Numbered from the stretch's first letter, positions 18,513 to 30,218 are shown. The stretch: 64,000 nt of DNA from Arcobacter sp. F2176 (GCF_004116465.1 NZ_PDJV01000010.1:1-64000), one strand, 5' to 3'. Notes: a model not told the origin generated them from the sequence alone. A program made the numbers and translations.

Positions 18513-21392
18513 TTACTTTTCAAATAACTTTGCAGGTGAAGTAATTATTCTTTTTAAAACATCAACTGGTGCAGATATAGAATCTTTTGCTAGATTTGTA
18601 TTTATTTGAGGATCATTTAAATTACCTGTAATATCAACTTTTGTAGAAACTCGTTTATCATCCCCTAAAAAGATATAACTTAATCCTGGTATAAAATTAA
18701 CAATCTTACTATAATCTTTCATGAAAATAAGATCAACACTTGAATCCACAGTCGAGTCTTTTAAGTTAATCGTTGCATATCCATCAAAATCAACCGAATT
18801 ACCAATTGTATGAATCTTAAGTAAATTTAAAATTCTATTATCAAAATCATAAGTAAAATCTACATATCCTTCATTTACTGCATATCCATTTAAATTAAAT
18901 CCACCGTTTGTTACCATCCCAAAAACTGCAGGGATAGCTAATAAAGGGTTAATAAGAGCAGGACTTGTATTCACTAAAGTAATTATATTATTTAATATAT
19001 TTAAATTTAATATTCTATTTTTATCAAAAAGCATTTTCCCACTCATGAAATTATCTTTTCCATCAGCAGTTAAAGAAAATGTTCCACCTTTTATTAATTC
19101 TTTATCAAAAAAGGTATTTACAAAGTTATCATTAATATCTTTTGCATCTAAACTAATATTATCATTAATATCTTTTATATATTTTATTTTTCCATTTAAA
19201 TAATTTAAAGCAAATATAGCTTTGTTCTCATTAGCCGTTATATTATATTTATCTGATAAAACTTTGTATTTACTATTAACAATTATATTTGAATTTTTAC
19301 CTTCAATCTTTACATTTTTGTATTTGTCAACACTTGTAGTTTCGGTATCATACATCAAATCAAAGTTTTTTAATTTTAAATATAAATCATCATCATTTTT
19401 TAAAGTTAAATCAATATTTTTATCTTTTGAAATAACTTTTATTAAGTCTTTTTTAGAATATCCTTTTATATTTAATGTCTTAATTTTATTTTTACCATCA
19501 GTAATTGGAATATCAAGTTTCCCAAAAGTCCCATCAAAAAAAACATTATCTTTGATTAAATCTATATTTGAATCCATAGAATAAAAACTATTGTCTTTTA
19601 ACAATATATTGGAATTTATTAACCTAATACTTAAATCTTCTCCTATGTTGTTTTTATTTTTATCATCAGATAAATCAATATCATAAGAATTAATTATCAA
19701 ATTAATTTTATCTTTAATAATATCGATTTTAAGGTCATTTGAATATGTATTAATAGTAGTTTGTTTATCATTAATCAATCCAAATAGTCTTAAACTATCT
19801 ATTTTTCTTCCTTCTTTTTTTAAAGGCAGATTAAGTTCATATAAATTTGCTAAAAAGCTAATATTACTTTTATCATCTAGTTTTATAGATATATCACCTT
19901 TTTTAATATCTAAATCTTTTAAGAGTTTCGAATACGGATATATTTTTCCTATATCTTTGATATTTATATCTGTACTATTATTTTGAAATAAAATTTGAGT
20001 ATCCACATCATCAATAGTAAATTTTGTATTTTCTTTAAAATCTATAGCAAAATCAATTTTTTTATTTTCTATATTTACAATTTCTTGATTATCACTTTTA
20101 ATTAAAAGTTTGTTTAATAAAGCATCACCTTTTGAATCCATAGTTTTAGTATTGATTTTTAAATTTACTTTTGCATCTATCATATCTTTATGCATAAAAT
20201 CAGTATCTTTTATAATTACATCACTATTTATTAAATCAACACTTCCTTGTTTTGAATAAAACTCAAAATCATTTATCTTAAAAGTTGAATCTTTACTTTT
20301 AAATACACCAAAAGTCTTCATAGGAGAATCATAAGGTATGTATAAGTGCACATTAGCATCGGTTGAGCCTGATAGTTGTTTTATGGGAAGATTTATCTTA
20401 TAAGCTTTTAAAATGCCTAAGACATTATCATCAAGCATATGAGTAGCTTTTAAGGTTACATCAACATGCCCATATTTCAAACTTGTCATATCTTGTATAT
20501 TTACAAAACTTCCATCAATACTTATTCCTTTAAATATTGGCTTTTCTAAATTGATAAGTAAGCCATCATTTTCATATTGTAAATTTATAAGAGGTGTTTC
20601 TACTGCATCTAAATCACCATGAAACTTAACTTTTGCATCTGTAACTCTTGCATATCCTTTGATACTTTTTAAAATGGGAGTAAGAGTTTTTAAATTAAAT
20701 TTTCCATATAAATAATCTAAATAGATTTTTCCATTTACATTATCATACATCCATGACTCAGCTATTTTGTCTAAACTTACATATTTTTTTAAAAATTTAA
20801 TATCTTTCATTTCACCAGAATTTATAAAAAAGTCAAGTTCTTCTTTATTTGTCTGAATATTTAATTGACCATTTACTAAATTTTTATAATCATATTTTCC
20901 TAAAAAAACTAAAATATTATTATGCAAGTCTAATTTTATCTTTCCTAAAAGCAATAAATCAATATCTTTTAAATAAATAGAATAAATATTTAAATTTAAG
21001 ATATCGCCCTCTTTTGAATACTGTGAAGCTATATTTACAAACTTATTGTCTATATAAATATAATCATCATCTAATCTTATTTTAAAAGTGTTGTCTGCTA
21101 TTTTCATAGTTTCTATATTAATGCTTTGAAAGAAATCCAAAATCATAGGAGCTTTGCTTATCATTGATTTTATATCTTCAAAAGAACTATGAACTTTTGT
21201 TTTTTTATCTTTTATAATTATTTCATCTATTCGTACAATGAGTTTCTTATCAATTTTAATATAGAATTTCGAAACTGAAAAATTACCAAAAGAGAATGAA
21301 TCCAAATTGATACCATTAATTAAGAAAAAAACTAAAAATGACATTAGTGATAAAAAGAATAAAATAAAAGCAATAATTTTTTTTAGTAACAT
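18513..21392 (-). CDS. AsmA/YhdP-like large envelope protein
   Basis: 959 aa. One N-terminal membrane helix (about 7-29) is followed by a very long beta-rich, Asp/Lys/Ile-rich periplasmic region. The C-terminal about 130 residues are the best match to the AsmA-like C-terminal region of YhdP: GYATINLKDSTVDSSVDL, GLSYIFLGDDKR and ITGNLNDPQIN. Such proteins are thought to form long grooves that move phospholipids between the membranes. The family is too divergent to choose between YhdP, TamB and AsmA by eye. The 5' end overlaps the divergent mltG reading frame by 86 bases, and the 3' end is 4 bases from the lolC/E-type gene on the other strand. Confidence 0.8.
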   Translation of the reverse strand: MLLKKIIAFILFFLSLMSFLVFFLINGINLDSFSFGNFSVSKFYIKIDKKLIVRIDEIIIKDKKTKVHSSFEDIKSMISKAPMILDFFQSINIETMKIADNTFKIRLDDDYIYIDNKFVNIASQYSKEGDILNLNIYSIYLKDIDLLLLGKIKLDLHNNILVFLGKYDYKNLVNGQLNIQTNKEELDFFINSGEMKDIKFLKKYVSLDKIAESWMYDNVNGKIYLDYLYGKFNLKTLTPILKSIKGYARVTDAKVKFHGDLDAVETPLINLQYENDGLLINLEKPIFKGISIDGSFVNIQDMTSLKYGHVDVTLKATHMLDDNVLGILKAYKINLPIKQLSGSTDANVHLYIPYDSPMKTFGVFKSKDSTFKINDFEFYSKQGSVDLINSDVIIKDTDFMHKDMIDAKVNLKINTKTMDSKGDALLNKLLIKSDNQEIVNIENKKIDFAIDFKENTKFTIDDVDTQILFQNNSTDINIKDIGKIYPYSKLLKDLDIKKGDISIKLDDKSNISFLANLYELNLPLKKEGRKIDSLRLFGLINDKQTTINTYSNDLKIDIIKDKINLIINSYDIDLSDDKNKNNIGEDLSIRLINSNILLKDNSFYSMDSNIDLIKDNVFFDGTFGKLDIPITDGKNKIKTLNIKGYSKKDLIKVISKDKNIDLTLKNDDDLYLKLKNFDLMYDTETTSVDKYKNVKIEGKNSNIIVNSKYKVLSDKYNITANENKAIFALNYLNGKIKYIKDINDNISLDAKDINDNFVNTFFDKELIKGGTFSLTADGKDNFMSGKMLFDKNRILNLNILNNIITLVNTSPALINPLLAIPAVFGMVTNGGFNLNGYAVNEGYVDFTYDFDNRILNLLKIHTIGNSVDFDGYATINLKDSTVDSSVDLIFMKDYSKIVNFIPGLSYIFLGDDKRVSTKVDITGNLNDPQINTNLAKDSISAPVDVLKRIITSPAKLFEK

Positions 21393-22395
21393 TATAGAAG
21401 TAATCCTAGTATTTAGTATCGTAATACTTTTTTATATAACGATCCCTTTATCCTCTTCAAAAGTGATTTTTATACCTAAAGGGAGTACGAATTATATTAT
21501 AACATACCTAAATAAATCAGGCTATGACTTAAATATTATTGATAAAATAATTATTAAAGCAAAAGGTTATCCTCAAAGTGGTTGGATTGATTTAAAAGCT
21601 ACAAAAATGACTAAGGCTGACTTTATAAGTAGACTTCTTACTTCAAAAGCAGCTTTAAAATCATTGACCTTGATTCCAGGAGAAACAGCATATTACTTCT
21701 TACAAGAAATTTCCCAAAAATTAAAACTATCTTTTCCAAAACTTCAAGAAGCTTATAACAAATATGCATACAAACTTGATGGTAATATTTTAGCAGAAAC
21801 ATATAATCTGCCAATAGGAATGGATGAAGATCACATTGTTTTTTATTTAATTTCATATACAAATAATAAGTATAAAGAGTTTTCAAATAAGATATTTGGT
21901 CATTATATAAAAAAAAGCTGGTACAAATATGTAATAATCGCTTCAATAATACAAAAAGAAGCAGCAGATGTTACTGAAATGTCAACAATATCTAGTGTGA
22001 TTCAAAATAGACTTAAAAAAAGAATGCCCTTGCAAATGGATGGTACTTTAAACTATGGAGCTTACTCACATACTAAAGTAACATCAAAAATGATAAGAGA
22101 AGACACTTCTTCATACAATACATATAAATATGCAGACTTACCTGATAATCCAGTTTGTGCAGTTAGTTTAGATGCTATAAAAGCTGCAATTTTTCCATCA
22201 AAAAGTCAATACTTATATTTTTATAGAGATAAAAGCACTGGAAAACATCTTTTTACAAATACTTATAAAGAACATATAAATAATATAAACAAGTTAAAAA
22301 ATGTAAAAAGAGTAGAAGAAAAAAAAGTATTTCCAAAAAAAGATATGCCAGAATCAAAAAAAACTATAAAAAATCTTTGGAAAACAGTTAATTAG
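21307..22395 (+). CDS. mltG: endolytic transglycosylase MltG
   Basis: 362 aa with a TTG start. The only in-frame ATG further down (21607) would remove the membrane anchor, so the TTG at 21307 is the sensible choice although it lies inside the divergent AsmA-like gene. Layout: basic cytoplasmic tail, membrane helix (about 25-48), LysM-like segment (55-110) and YceG domain. The conserved core IIASIIQKEAADVTEM holds the catalytic-region glutamate (first Glu of the usual EKE is Gln, second is kept), then IQNRLKKRMPLQMDGT, TSSYNTY and NPVCAVSLDAI. It cleaves nascent glycan strands at the inner membrane and sets their length. Confidence 0.93.
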   Translation: MIPLIKKKTKNDISDKKNKIKAIIFFSNIIEVILVFSIVILFYITIPLSSSKVIFIPKGSTNYIITYLNKSGYDLNIIDKIIIKAKGYPQSGWIDLKATKMTKADFISRLLTSKAALKSLTLIPGETAYYFLQEISQKLKLSFPKLQEAYNKYAYKLDGNILAETYNLPIGMDEDHIVFYLISYTNNKYKEFSNKIFGHYIKKSWYKYVIIASIIQKEAADVTEMSTISSVIQNRLKKRMPLQMDGTLNYGAYSHTKVTSKMIREDTSSYNTYKYADLPDNPVCAVSLDAIKAAIFPSKSQYLYFYRDKSTGKHLFTNTYKEHINNINKLKNVKRVEEKKVFPKKDMPESKKTIKNLWKTVN

Positions 22396-22497
22396 TTGAG
22401 AAGTATTGAAACAAGAAATTTAAACTGTTTCTTTCTTGGTAGTTATTTAAAATATTATGTATAAAATAATGATAATATGACCTACACGAAAACTTAA

Positions 22498-24708
<2,211 letters not shown>

Positions 24709-24728
24709 TTTTTATTAAGTATAATTTA

Positions 24729-24757
24729 AAGGTAGGTCAATTGATCTACCTTTTTTT
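24729..24757 (+). terminator. intrinsic terminator between icd and mdh
   Basis: AAGGTAGGTCA and TGATCTACCTT form an 11-pair stem (one G-T) with a very small loop, followed by 7 T. It lies 21 bases after the icd stop and 23 before the mdh start, so mdh transcription needs read-through or its own promoter. Confidence 0.85.
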
Positions 24758-24779
24758 ATTTAAATTTTAAAGGGACATT

Positions 24780-25727
24780 ATGAAAAATAAAAAAGTTGGG
24801 ATTATTGGAGTTGGAAATGTAGGTTCAACTCTTGCATATACTTTAGCTTCAAAAGGAATTTGTGAAAAAATAGTTTTAAAAGATATTAGAGAAAATATTG
24901 TAAAAGCAATGGCCCTAGACATTTCACAAGCTGCAAATGCTGCAAGTTCTAGTACACTTGTAATTGCTTCAAAAAATTCAACTGACTTAAAAGATTGTGA
25001 TGTTATTGTTATAACTGCAGGAATACCAAGAAAACCAGGTATGAGTAGAGATGATTTACTTCTTACAAATGCAAAGATTATGAAAATAGTTGTAAAAGAT
25101 ATAGAAGAGCAAGCTCCAAATGCAATTATAATAGTGGTATCAAATCCTCTTGATGTGATGGTTTACACAGCACTAAAAGTTTCAAACTTTCCTAAAAATC
25201 AAATCATAGGAATGGCAGGTATTTTAGACAGTGCAAGAATGAGCCACTTTATTTTAGAAAAACTAGGATATGGAGCAGGACAAATAAATGCTTCTGTTAT
25301 GGGTGGGCATGGTGATGATATGGTTCCTCTACCAAATTTTTCAACAGTAGCAGGCGTACATTTAAGTGAAGTTCTTAGTTCACAAGATATAGAAGATATA
25401 GTAGAAAAAACAAAAAATGGAGGGGCTCAAATAGTAAAATACTTAGAAACAGGCTCAGCATATTATGCACCAGCACATTCCACTTCACTCATGGTAGAAG
25501 CAATCTTACATGATAAAAAAGAAGTTTACCCTTGTGCTGTTTTACTTGAAGGTGAATATGGCTATAAAGACATAGTTTCAGGAGTACCAATAATGCTTGG
25601 GAAAAATGGAGTTGAAAAAGTAATAGAACTAAATCTAACAGATGAGCAAAAAGAGTTATTCTCAAAATCTGTAGCCTCTGTTAAAGAATTAGTTGATACA
25701 CTAAATAAAAATAGCTTTTTTGACTAA
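24780..25727 (+). CDS. mdh: malate dehydrogenase
   Basis: 315 aa of the LDH/MDH superfamily. NAD-binding GIIGVGNVGSTLAY is at 8-21. The substrate loop is AGIPRKPGMSR; arginine after AGIP marks malate rather than lactate specificity. The catalytic His is in VMGGHGDDMVPL (about 176) and the substrate Arg in NPLDVM-LDSARM. It oxidises malate to oxaloacetate. AAAGGGAC gives the Shine-Dalgarno before the ATG. Confidence 0.94.
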   Translation: MKNKKVGIIGVGNVGSTLAYTLASKGICEKIVLKDIRENIVKAMALDISQAANAASSSTLVIASKNSTDLKDCDVIVITAGIPRKPGMSRDDLLLTNAKIMKIVVKDIEEQAPNAIIIVVSNPLDVMVYTALKVSNFPKNQIIGMAGILDSARMSHFILEKLGYGAGQINASVMGGHGDDMVPLPNFSTVAGVHLSEVLSSQDIEDIVEKTKNGGAQIVKYLETGSAYYAPAHSTSLMVEAILHDKKEVYPCAVLLEGEYGYKDIVSGVPIMLGKNGVEKVIELNLTDEQKELFSKSVASVKELVDTLNKNSFFD

Positions 25728-25791
25728 ACTTTAAATTTCTCTAAAATTGGAGTAAACTTATAAAAGTAGAACTTTAAAAAAGGAATACACC

Positions 25792-26172
25792 ATGAAAACT
25801 AAAAAACATGAACTCACAGTTGGTATACAAAAAGTAGATAGTAGTTTTTTCCTTACTATAAAAGCAATAGGTACACTTACCCATGAAGATTATAAAACAA
25901 TAACTCCTATGATTGATTCTGCAGTTGAAGGTATTACAAATCCTAGGATTAGAGCTATTGTTGATTGTACGGAGCTTGATGGCTGGGAACTTGAAGCTGC
26001 TTGGGATGATTTAAAACTTGGACTTAAACATGGAAATGAGTTTGAAAAAATTGCCATAATCAATAGTAAAACTTGGATAAAAGTTGGTTCTAAAATAGCA
26101 GCTTGGTTTATACAAGGGGAAGTAAAAAACTTCGAAAATGAAATAGAAGCTTTTGAATGGTTAAATGAATAA
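25792..26172 (+). CDS. SpoIIAA-like (STAS/SEC14-type) protein
   Basis: 126 aa, cytoplasmic. It shows the SpoIIAA-like pattern: a beta strand with FLTIKAIGTLTHEDYKTI, a central VDCTELDGWELEAAWDDLKL and a C-terminal helix AFEWLNE. Proteins of this family are compact alpha/beta domains with no established enzymatic role. AAAGGAAT precedes the ATG. It may be read from the mdh promoter (64-base gap). Confidence 0.8.
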   Translation: MKTKKHELTVGIQKVDSSFFLTIKAIGTLTHEDYKTITPMIDSAVEGITNPRIRAIVDCTELDGWELEAAWDDLKLGLKHGNEFEKIAIINSKTWIKVGSKIAAWFIQGEVKNFENEIEAFEWLNE

Positions 26173-26173
26173 G

Positions 26174-26205
26174 ATACAGAGAAATTTTATTCTCTGTATT
26201 GCTTT
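26174..26205. terminator. possible bidirectional hairpin
   Basis: ATACAGAGA and TCTCTGTAT form a perfect 9 bp stem around an 8-base loop between two convergent genes. The following T-runs are short on both strands, so termination strength is uncertain. Confidence 0.5.
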
Positions 26206-27265
26206 ATTGTAAAAGTGGTAGTTTATTTAATAACTCTTCACAATAATCCCACTGGTCTAAAGTATCTTTCCACTCTTTTGGAATAGCATTTACTCCAAAA
26301 TAAGCACCAAGTACCATACCGATCATAATACCCCTAGAAGCATTATCCCCACCAACCATGGCATTGGCTTGAAGTGCTTTTTTAAGACCATCTTCTTTGT
26401 TGGCATATTTCAAGATAAAATAAATACTTCCAGGCATAGTCCCCTCAGTTGGGCTAGCTTTCCCTACTTTTATAGGTTCACTTCTCCCCACATCCCAAAG
26501 TCTTGCCATTGAGGTAAGTGCTAAATCATCACTAAACTGCTCTTTTGATAAATCAGATTGGGGATTTGATTCCTCTTCATATTTTGCAATTGCTTGATTT
26601 ACTTTATCTTGATAAAATCCACCCATAAGTTTTCCAACTTCTTCGATGGCAACTCTTGGCTCAGTTCCGTTTATTACTCGATTTGTAACTCTAGCAAAAA
26701 ATTCTGCCCCACCTAAAGCATGAGATTCTTTATGGGTAAACATAGCTTTTTTTGCCACATCTACTAAGACCTCTTCATCATCATAGTAAGCATGAGCTGC
26801 CACGTGTCTTATGGCTGTTGCATTTGAATATCCACCTAAGTCTTCAACTCTAACACCTCTTTTTACTTGAGCATAAGTCTCTCTACTCATAGTACAAATC
26901 CAAGAACCCCAACTATTTTCTAATCTATTCATCCAATGAGGAATAATAGCTGACACATCAAAATCTTGGACAGGATTTGCTATTTTTGCTAAATACTCTA
27001 GTATTAAAATATTATTGTCCCCATAATCAGTTGTTCCACCAGCTTTTTTACCAGGATGATAGTTTTGTTCACCCCAACCTATTCCATGGGTCATTCCACC
27101 CATCATTTCACCAGGACTCATAAATTTCTCTATGGGTTTTTCACCATATGCTTTATATATTTTTTTTGCATCATATTCATAATGACTACCCAAACATAAA
27201 GCATCTGCAACAATTGATGCAAAAAAAGCACCTCGGATAGAGTCTTGTTTTGTGACATTGTTCAT
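26204..27265 (-). CDS. ADP-ribosylglycohydrolase-family protein (J1-crystallin-like branch)
   Basis: 353 aa, all-helical family. The N terminus has IRGAFFASIVADALCLGSHYE, matching the usual GxxxGDALG start. The C-terminal metal motif, normally GGDTDT, here reads GGDNASRGIMIGMVLGA, closer to the GGENxxRG form I associate with J1-crystallin relatives. An acidic TTDYGDNN near residue 80 stands where other members have TDDT. Classic members remove ADP-ribose from arginine or O-acetyl-ADP-ribose. With both motifs altered, the activity cannot be assumed. ATG at 27265. Confidence 0.75.
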   Translation of the reverse strand: MNNVTKQDSIRGAFFASIVADALCLGSHYEYDAKKIYKAYGEKPIEKFMSPGEMMGGMTHGIGWGEQNYHPGKKAGGTTDYGDNNILILEYLAKIANPVQDFDVSAIIPHWMNRLENSWGSWICTMSRETYAQVKRGVRVEDLGGYSNATAIRHVAAHAYYDDEEVLVDVAKKAMFTHKESHALGGAEFFARVTNRVINGTEPRVAIEEVGKLMGGFYQDKVNQAIAKYEEESNPQSDLSKEQFSDDLALTSMARLWDVGRSEPIKVGKASPTEGTMPGSIYFILKYANKEDGLKKALQANAMVGGDNASRGIMIGMVLGAYFGVNAIPKEWKDTLDQWDYCEELLNKLPLLQ

Positions 27266-27296
27266 TTTTTCACCTATTTAATTTTTGATGAATATT

Positions 27297-27327
27297 AAAA
27301 AAGGGCCATATAAAATATGACCCTTTA
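27297..27327 (-). terminator. intrinsic terminator of sodB
   Basis: On the minus strand AAAGGGTCATAT pairs with ATATGGCCCTTT (one G-T or mismatch in the middle) and is followed by a run of T. It lies 26 bases after the sodB stop. Confidence 0.85.
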
Positions 27328-27352
27328 AATAAATTGATTAATAAAATTCTAA

Positions 27353-27928
27353 TTATTTAAGATTTTGAGCTACAAAATCCCAGTTAACTAGTTTCCAGAA
27401 GTTTTCTAAATAAGCAGGTCTTGCATTTCTCGTATCAATATAATATGCATGTTCCCACACATCACAGGTAAGAATTGGAGTTAAACCATCAGTTAATGGG
27501 GTTCCTGCATTTGAAGTAGAAACAATTGATAATTTACCACTTGAATCTTTAACTAACCAAGCCCACCCTGAACCAAAATGAGTTACAGCTTTGTTTGTAA
27601 ATTGAGTTTTGAATTCTTCAACTGATCCAAAGGCTTCAACTAAAGCAGCTTCTACATCACCAGAGATAGTAGATCCACCAGGAGTTAAACCATTCCAAAA
27701 AAAGTCATGATTAAATACTTGTGCAGCATTATTAAAAAGACCACCTTCAGCATCTTTTACAATTTCAACTAAAGATAAATCTTCAAATTTAGTTCCAGCT
27801 ATTAAATTATTTAAATTATTTACATATGTTTGATGATGTTTTCCATAGTGAAATTCTAAAGTCTCTTTTGACATTAATGGTTGCAATGCATCCATTTCAT
27901 AAGGTAGTTTCATTAATTCGTGTTTCAT
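27353..27928 (-). CDS. sodB: superoxide dismutase (Fe type)
   Basis: 191 aa. Metal ligands are His26 region ([11 protein letters not shown]), His in VFNHDFFWN (about 73), Asp in [13 protein letters not shown] (about 157) and His in the same motif. Gln in [13 protein letters not shown] next to the second ligand is the pattern of iron enzymes. It converts superoxide to peroxide and oxygen in the cytoplasm. An intrinsic terminator follows. The upstream region contains ATCATTATT, which only half-resembles a Fur box, so iron control is possible but not shown. Confidence 0.96.
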   Translation of the reverse strand: MKHELMKLPYEMDALQPLMSKETLEFHYGKHHQTYVNNLNNLIAGTKFEDLSLVEIVKDAEGGLFNNAAQVFNHDFFWNGLTPGGSTISGDVEAALVEAFGSVEEFKTQFTNKAVTHFGSGWAWLVKDSSGKLSIVSTSNAGTPLTDGLTPILTCDVWEHAYYIDTRNARPAYLENFWKLVNWDFVAQNLK

Positions 27929-28044
27929 TTTAATTCCTTTAAAAAATATTGTTGAGTAATAATGATACCCCTATTTAATTAAAAAAGAATAATAAGTTCA
28001 AATTAGTTTTATATTTAAGAGAAGTTTTTTTGTAATATTAGATT

Positions 28045-28070
28045 AAAAAAGGGGTAAAATCCCCTTTTTT
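28045..28070 (-). terminator. intrinsic terminator upstream of sodB
   Basis: AAAAAAGGGG and CCCCTTTTTT form a 10 bp stem around TAAAAT. On the minus strand the second arm ends in a T-run directly after the stop codon of the membrane-anchored hypothetical gene, which it should terminate. It is nearly symmetrical. Confidence 0.85.
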
Positions 28071-28659
28071 ATTTTAATAAATCAACTAGTGGTTGTAAAG
28101 AAGCTTTCTTTTCTTCTTCATTCATTGAACCTTCCATTGCATCTTCTTTGACTTTTCCAGTGTAAATATTTGTAATATTTCCATCTTCATCAATCAAATA
28201 TGCAAAAAATCCAGTTTTTGAAGTATCATATTGATTTAAAGATTTTACCATAGAACCATCATAATCATAAACCATAGGTATATTTGAACCCTTTGTCAAC
28301 TCTTCTAGTTTTCCAGGAATTGCCCACTTTTTAATAAACCATGGGGCAGCTGAAATATTTGCAACCATTACATATGGGATATCAATAGTAAAATATTTTT
28401 TCAAATCTTTTATAACAGATAATGAATCATGGTTTCCAACAATAACTAAAGTTTTAGTACCTTTTTTAAATACTTCACTAGAAGAAATAATATTCTTACT
28501 TCCTACAAGCTCAATATTTTTTGGCAAATTTTCTAAAGTTAACTTACTTTTTACAATGACATTTGGATTTACTTGTTCTGGTTTTTCAGCAGTAAAATAA
28601 ACAAGTAATCCAAAACCTATTAAACCTAAAACTGCAATTTTTAAAATATTTTTAAACAA
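28069..28659 (-). CDS. membrane-anchored hypothetical protein, possible thioredoxin-like fold
   Basis: 196 aa with a TTG start after AAGGA (6 bases). One N-terminal membrane helix (about 6-23) anchors a periplasmic domain. The strand KTLVIVGNHD, the IPYVMVANISAAPWF segment (possible cis-Pro loop) and the final GFFAYLIDEDGNIT suggest a thioredoxin-like fold, but there is no CxxC, so no redox activity is predicted. I do not recognise the family. Terminator directly after. Confidence 0.6.
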   Translation of the reverse strand: MFKNILKIAVLGLIGFGLLVYFTAEKPEQVNPNVIVKSKLTLENLPKNIELVGSKNIISSSEVFKKGTKTLVIVGNHDSLSVIKDLKKYFTIDIPYVMVANISAAPWFIKKWAIPGKLEELTKGSNIPMVYDYDGSMVKSLNQYDTSKTGFFAYLIDEDGNITNIYTGKVKEDAMEGSMNEEEKKASLQPLVDLLK

Positions 28660-28726
28660 TTTTTTTCCTTTTATAAAATTGTATGAGTTTAACTATTTAT
28701 TATAAATATTAGATTAATAAACATTA

Positions 28727-29890
28727 TCATTTTATTCTTCTAACCCATTTTTTAAATAATCTATCTACTGTAATTTCATCTTCTAAAGTGTCATTTTTTT
28801 TAATAAAATCTACAAGTTTTTTTGCTAAATATGGAGATAAGACAAAACCTCTTCCTCCTACACCATTTAATATAAAAAGGTTTTCATATCTTATAAATCT
28901 ATCACTTTTTACAGGCGTTCCATTTTTTAAATATGGAAACATATTTAATGTAGATTTAGAATCAATCAAACTTCCTACTAATGGAAAATAATCAAAGCTA
29001 CTAGCTCTTGCTCCAAAGTAAGTTTTGAGTACTTTTACATTATTTAAAGTTTTTATATTATTAGCTTTATTTAAAAGTTCTAATGTATCATTTTTGTATA
29101 ATTTATTTGTATAACCAATATTAGCCAAATTCGCTAATTCTGGATTTTCAAAAGCCTTATAATCCTTTTCTAAAATATTATCAAACCTATGGTGTGTAGC
29201 ACCTATTGAGACTTTATAAGTTTTATTATCTAGCTTTTCATGAGAAGTTGATATTGAACACTCTTTATGGTAGTTAAAATCTATACAACTTGTAGTAGAA
29301 ATATCAATTCTTTGTCCCCATACAGCTCTTATTTTTATATACTCTTCATCTATTAATTTTATGTCAGAACCAGTGGTTAAAATAAGATTTTTTGTCTTAA
29401 TTTCATCATTAATAATATAAAAATTATCTATTTTTTTTATATGTTTTACATCATAATTAAATTTTTTATCAATATTGTTTGTGAGTTTTTTACACATATC
29501 ATAAGAAAATACTTGTGAGCCTATTTTGAAAAAAAAGCCACTATCTTTCTCTTCACATTCAAAATCAAAGTGCTTTTTGTACTCTTCAAAACCTACCCTA
29601 TCTTCATCATCTTTTGGAACTCTTAAAACACCTTTTTGCACAATCAAATCTTCATCTAATTCTTTATAAAACTCAACTGCAAACTTTAAAGATGTAGTAA
29701 CTAAATCCTTAAACTTATTTCGCTTTCCAAGCAAAGGAGATAAAAATCCGCCAGCTACTCCTGAAGCAAATTGTGCAACATCATCAAATCTATCTACTAA
29801 AAGAGTCTTCTCATCTTTTAAAAAATGTGCCACACAAGATCCTGCAATCCCTGCTCCAATAATTACATAATCATAATTTTTCATTTTCAT
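28727..29890 (-). CDS. mnmC: MnmC2-like FAD-dependent tRNA-modifying oxidoreductase
   Basis: 387 aa. The N-terminal Rossmann motif YVIIGAGIAGSCVAHFL binds FAD. It is followed by ASGVAGGFLSPLLGKRNKF, which matches the ASG-x-GG-LxPLL segment of the MnmC oxidoreductase domain, and near the C terminus FGARASSFDYFPLVGS and NGVGGRGFVLSP. In E. coli this domain is fused to a methyltransferase; here it stands alone. It converts cmnm5(s2)U34 to nm5(s2)U34 in tRNA. The start region (ATG AAA ATG AAA) overlaps the rhodanese-like gene by 20 bases. Confidence 0.8.
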   Translation of the reverse strand: MKMKNYDYVIIGAGIAGSCVAHFLKDEKTLLVDRFDDVAQFASGVAGGFLSPLLGKRNKFKDLVTTSLKFAVEFYKELDEDLIVQKGVLRVPKDDEDRVGFEEYKKHFDFECEEKDSGFFFKIGSQVFSYDMCKKLTNNIDKKFNYDVKHIKKIDNFYIINDEIKTKNLILTTGSDIKLIDEEYIKIRAVWGQRIDISTTSCIDFNYHKECSISTSHEKLDNKTYKVSIGATHHRFDNILEKDYKAFENPELANLANIGYTNKLYKNDTLELLNKANNIKTLNNVKVLKTYFGARASSFDYFPLVGSLIDSKSTLNMFPYLKNGTPVKSDRFIRYENLFILNGVGGRGFVLSPYLAKKLVDFIKKNDTLEDEITVDRLFKKWVRRIK

Positions 29891-30218
29891 CTTTTTTATT
29901 TAATAATTTAAAATTTGGTCTCCAATACCCTCTTCCACCATGTAAACTTATACATTTAAAACCTGGTAATTTGCCTTTATAAAATTCTAATCTACTTTTA
30001 GTAGTTTTACCAGTATCACAATAAAATACAAATACTGTTTTATCTTTTGGTAGAAGTTTCATTTCGTAAGGGTTATAAGTAATATATTCAGCTCCAACAA
30101 TTGGCTTTAAAATCGTATCTACTAAAATCACATTTATACCATCTTTTTTAAGTTCTTCTTTGTAGTTTAAGTACTCTTCTTGAGTCCATTCATCTTTTTC
30201 AAATATTTTGTTATTCAT
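29871..30218 (-). CDS. rhodanese-like protein
   Basis: 115 aa. The loop FVFYCDTGKTTKSRL has the single-cysteine CxxGxxx active-site form of rhodanese domains, followed by KCISLHGGRGYWRPN where rhodaneses end in GGxxxW. The N-terminal half (GINVILVDTI, GAEYITYNP) fits the D-x-R region. It is shorter than a typical rhodanese and cytoplasmic. It is co-translated with the mnmC2-like gene, so a sulfur-relay role in s2U34 modification is conceivable (inference). Confidence 0.65.
   Translation of the reverse strand: MNNKIFEKDEWTQEEYLNYKEELKKDGINVILVDTILKPIVGAEYITYNPYEMKLLPKDKTVFVFYCDTGKTTKSRLEFYKGKLPGFKCISLHGGRGYWRPNFKLLNKKDENEKL

Noticed and set aside
21950-22000. MltG inactivated by Glu to Gln in IIQKEA
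   Set aside because: The second glutamate of the motif is kept and the rest of the domain is intact, so loss of activity is not supported.
27929-28044. Fur box upstream of sodB
   Set aside because: Only one half-site (ATCATTATT) resembles the consensus, the other half is poor.
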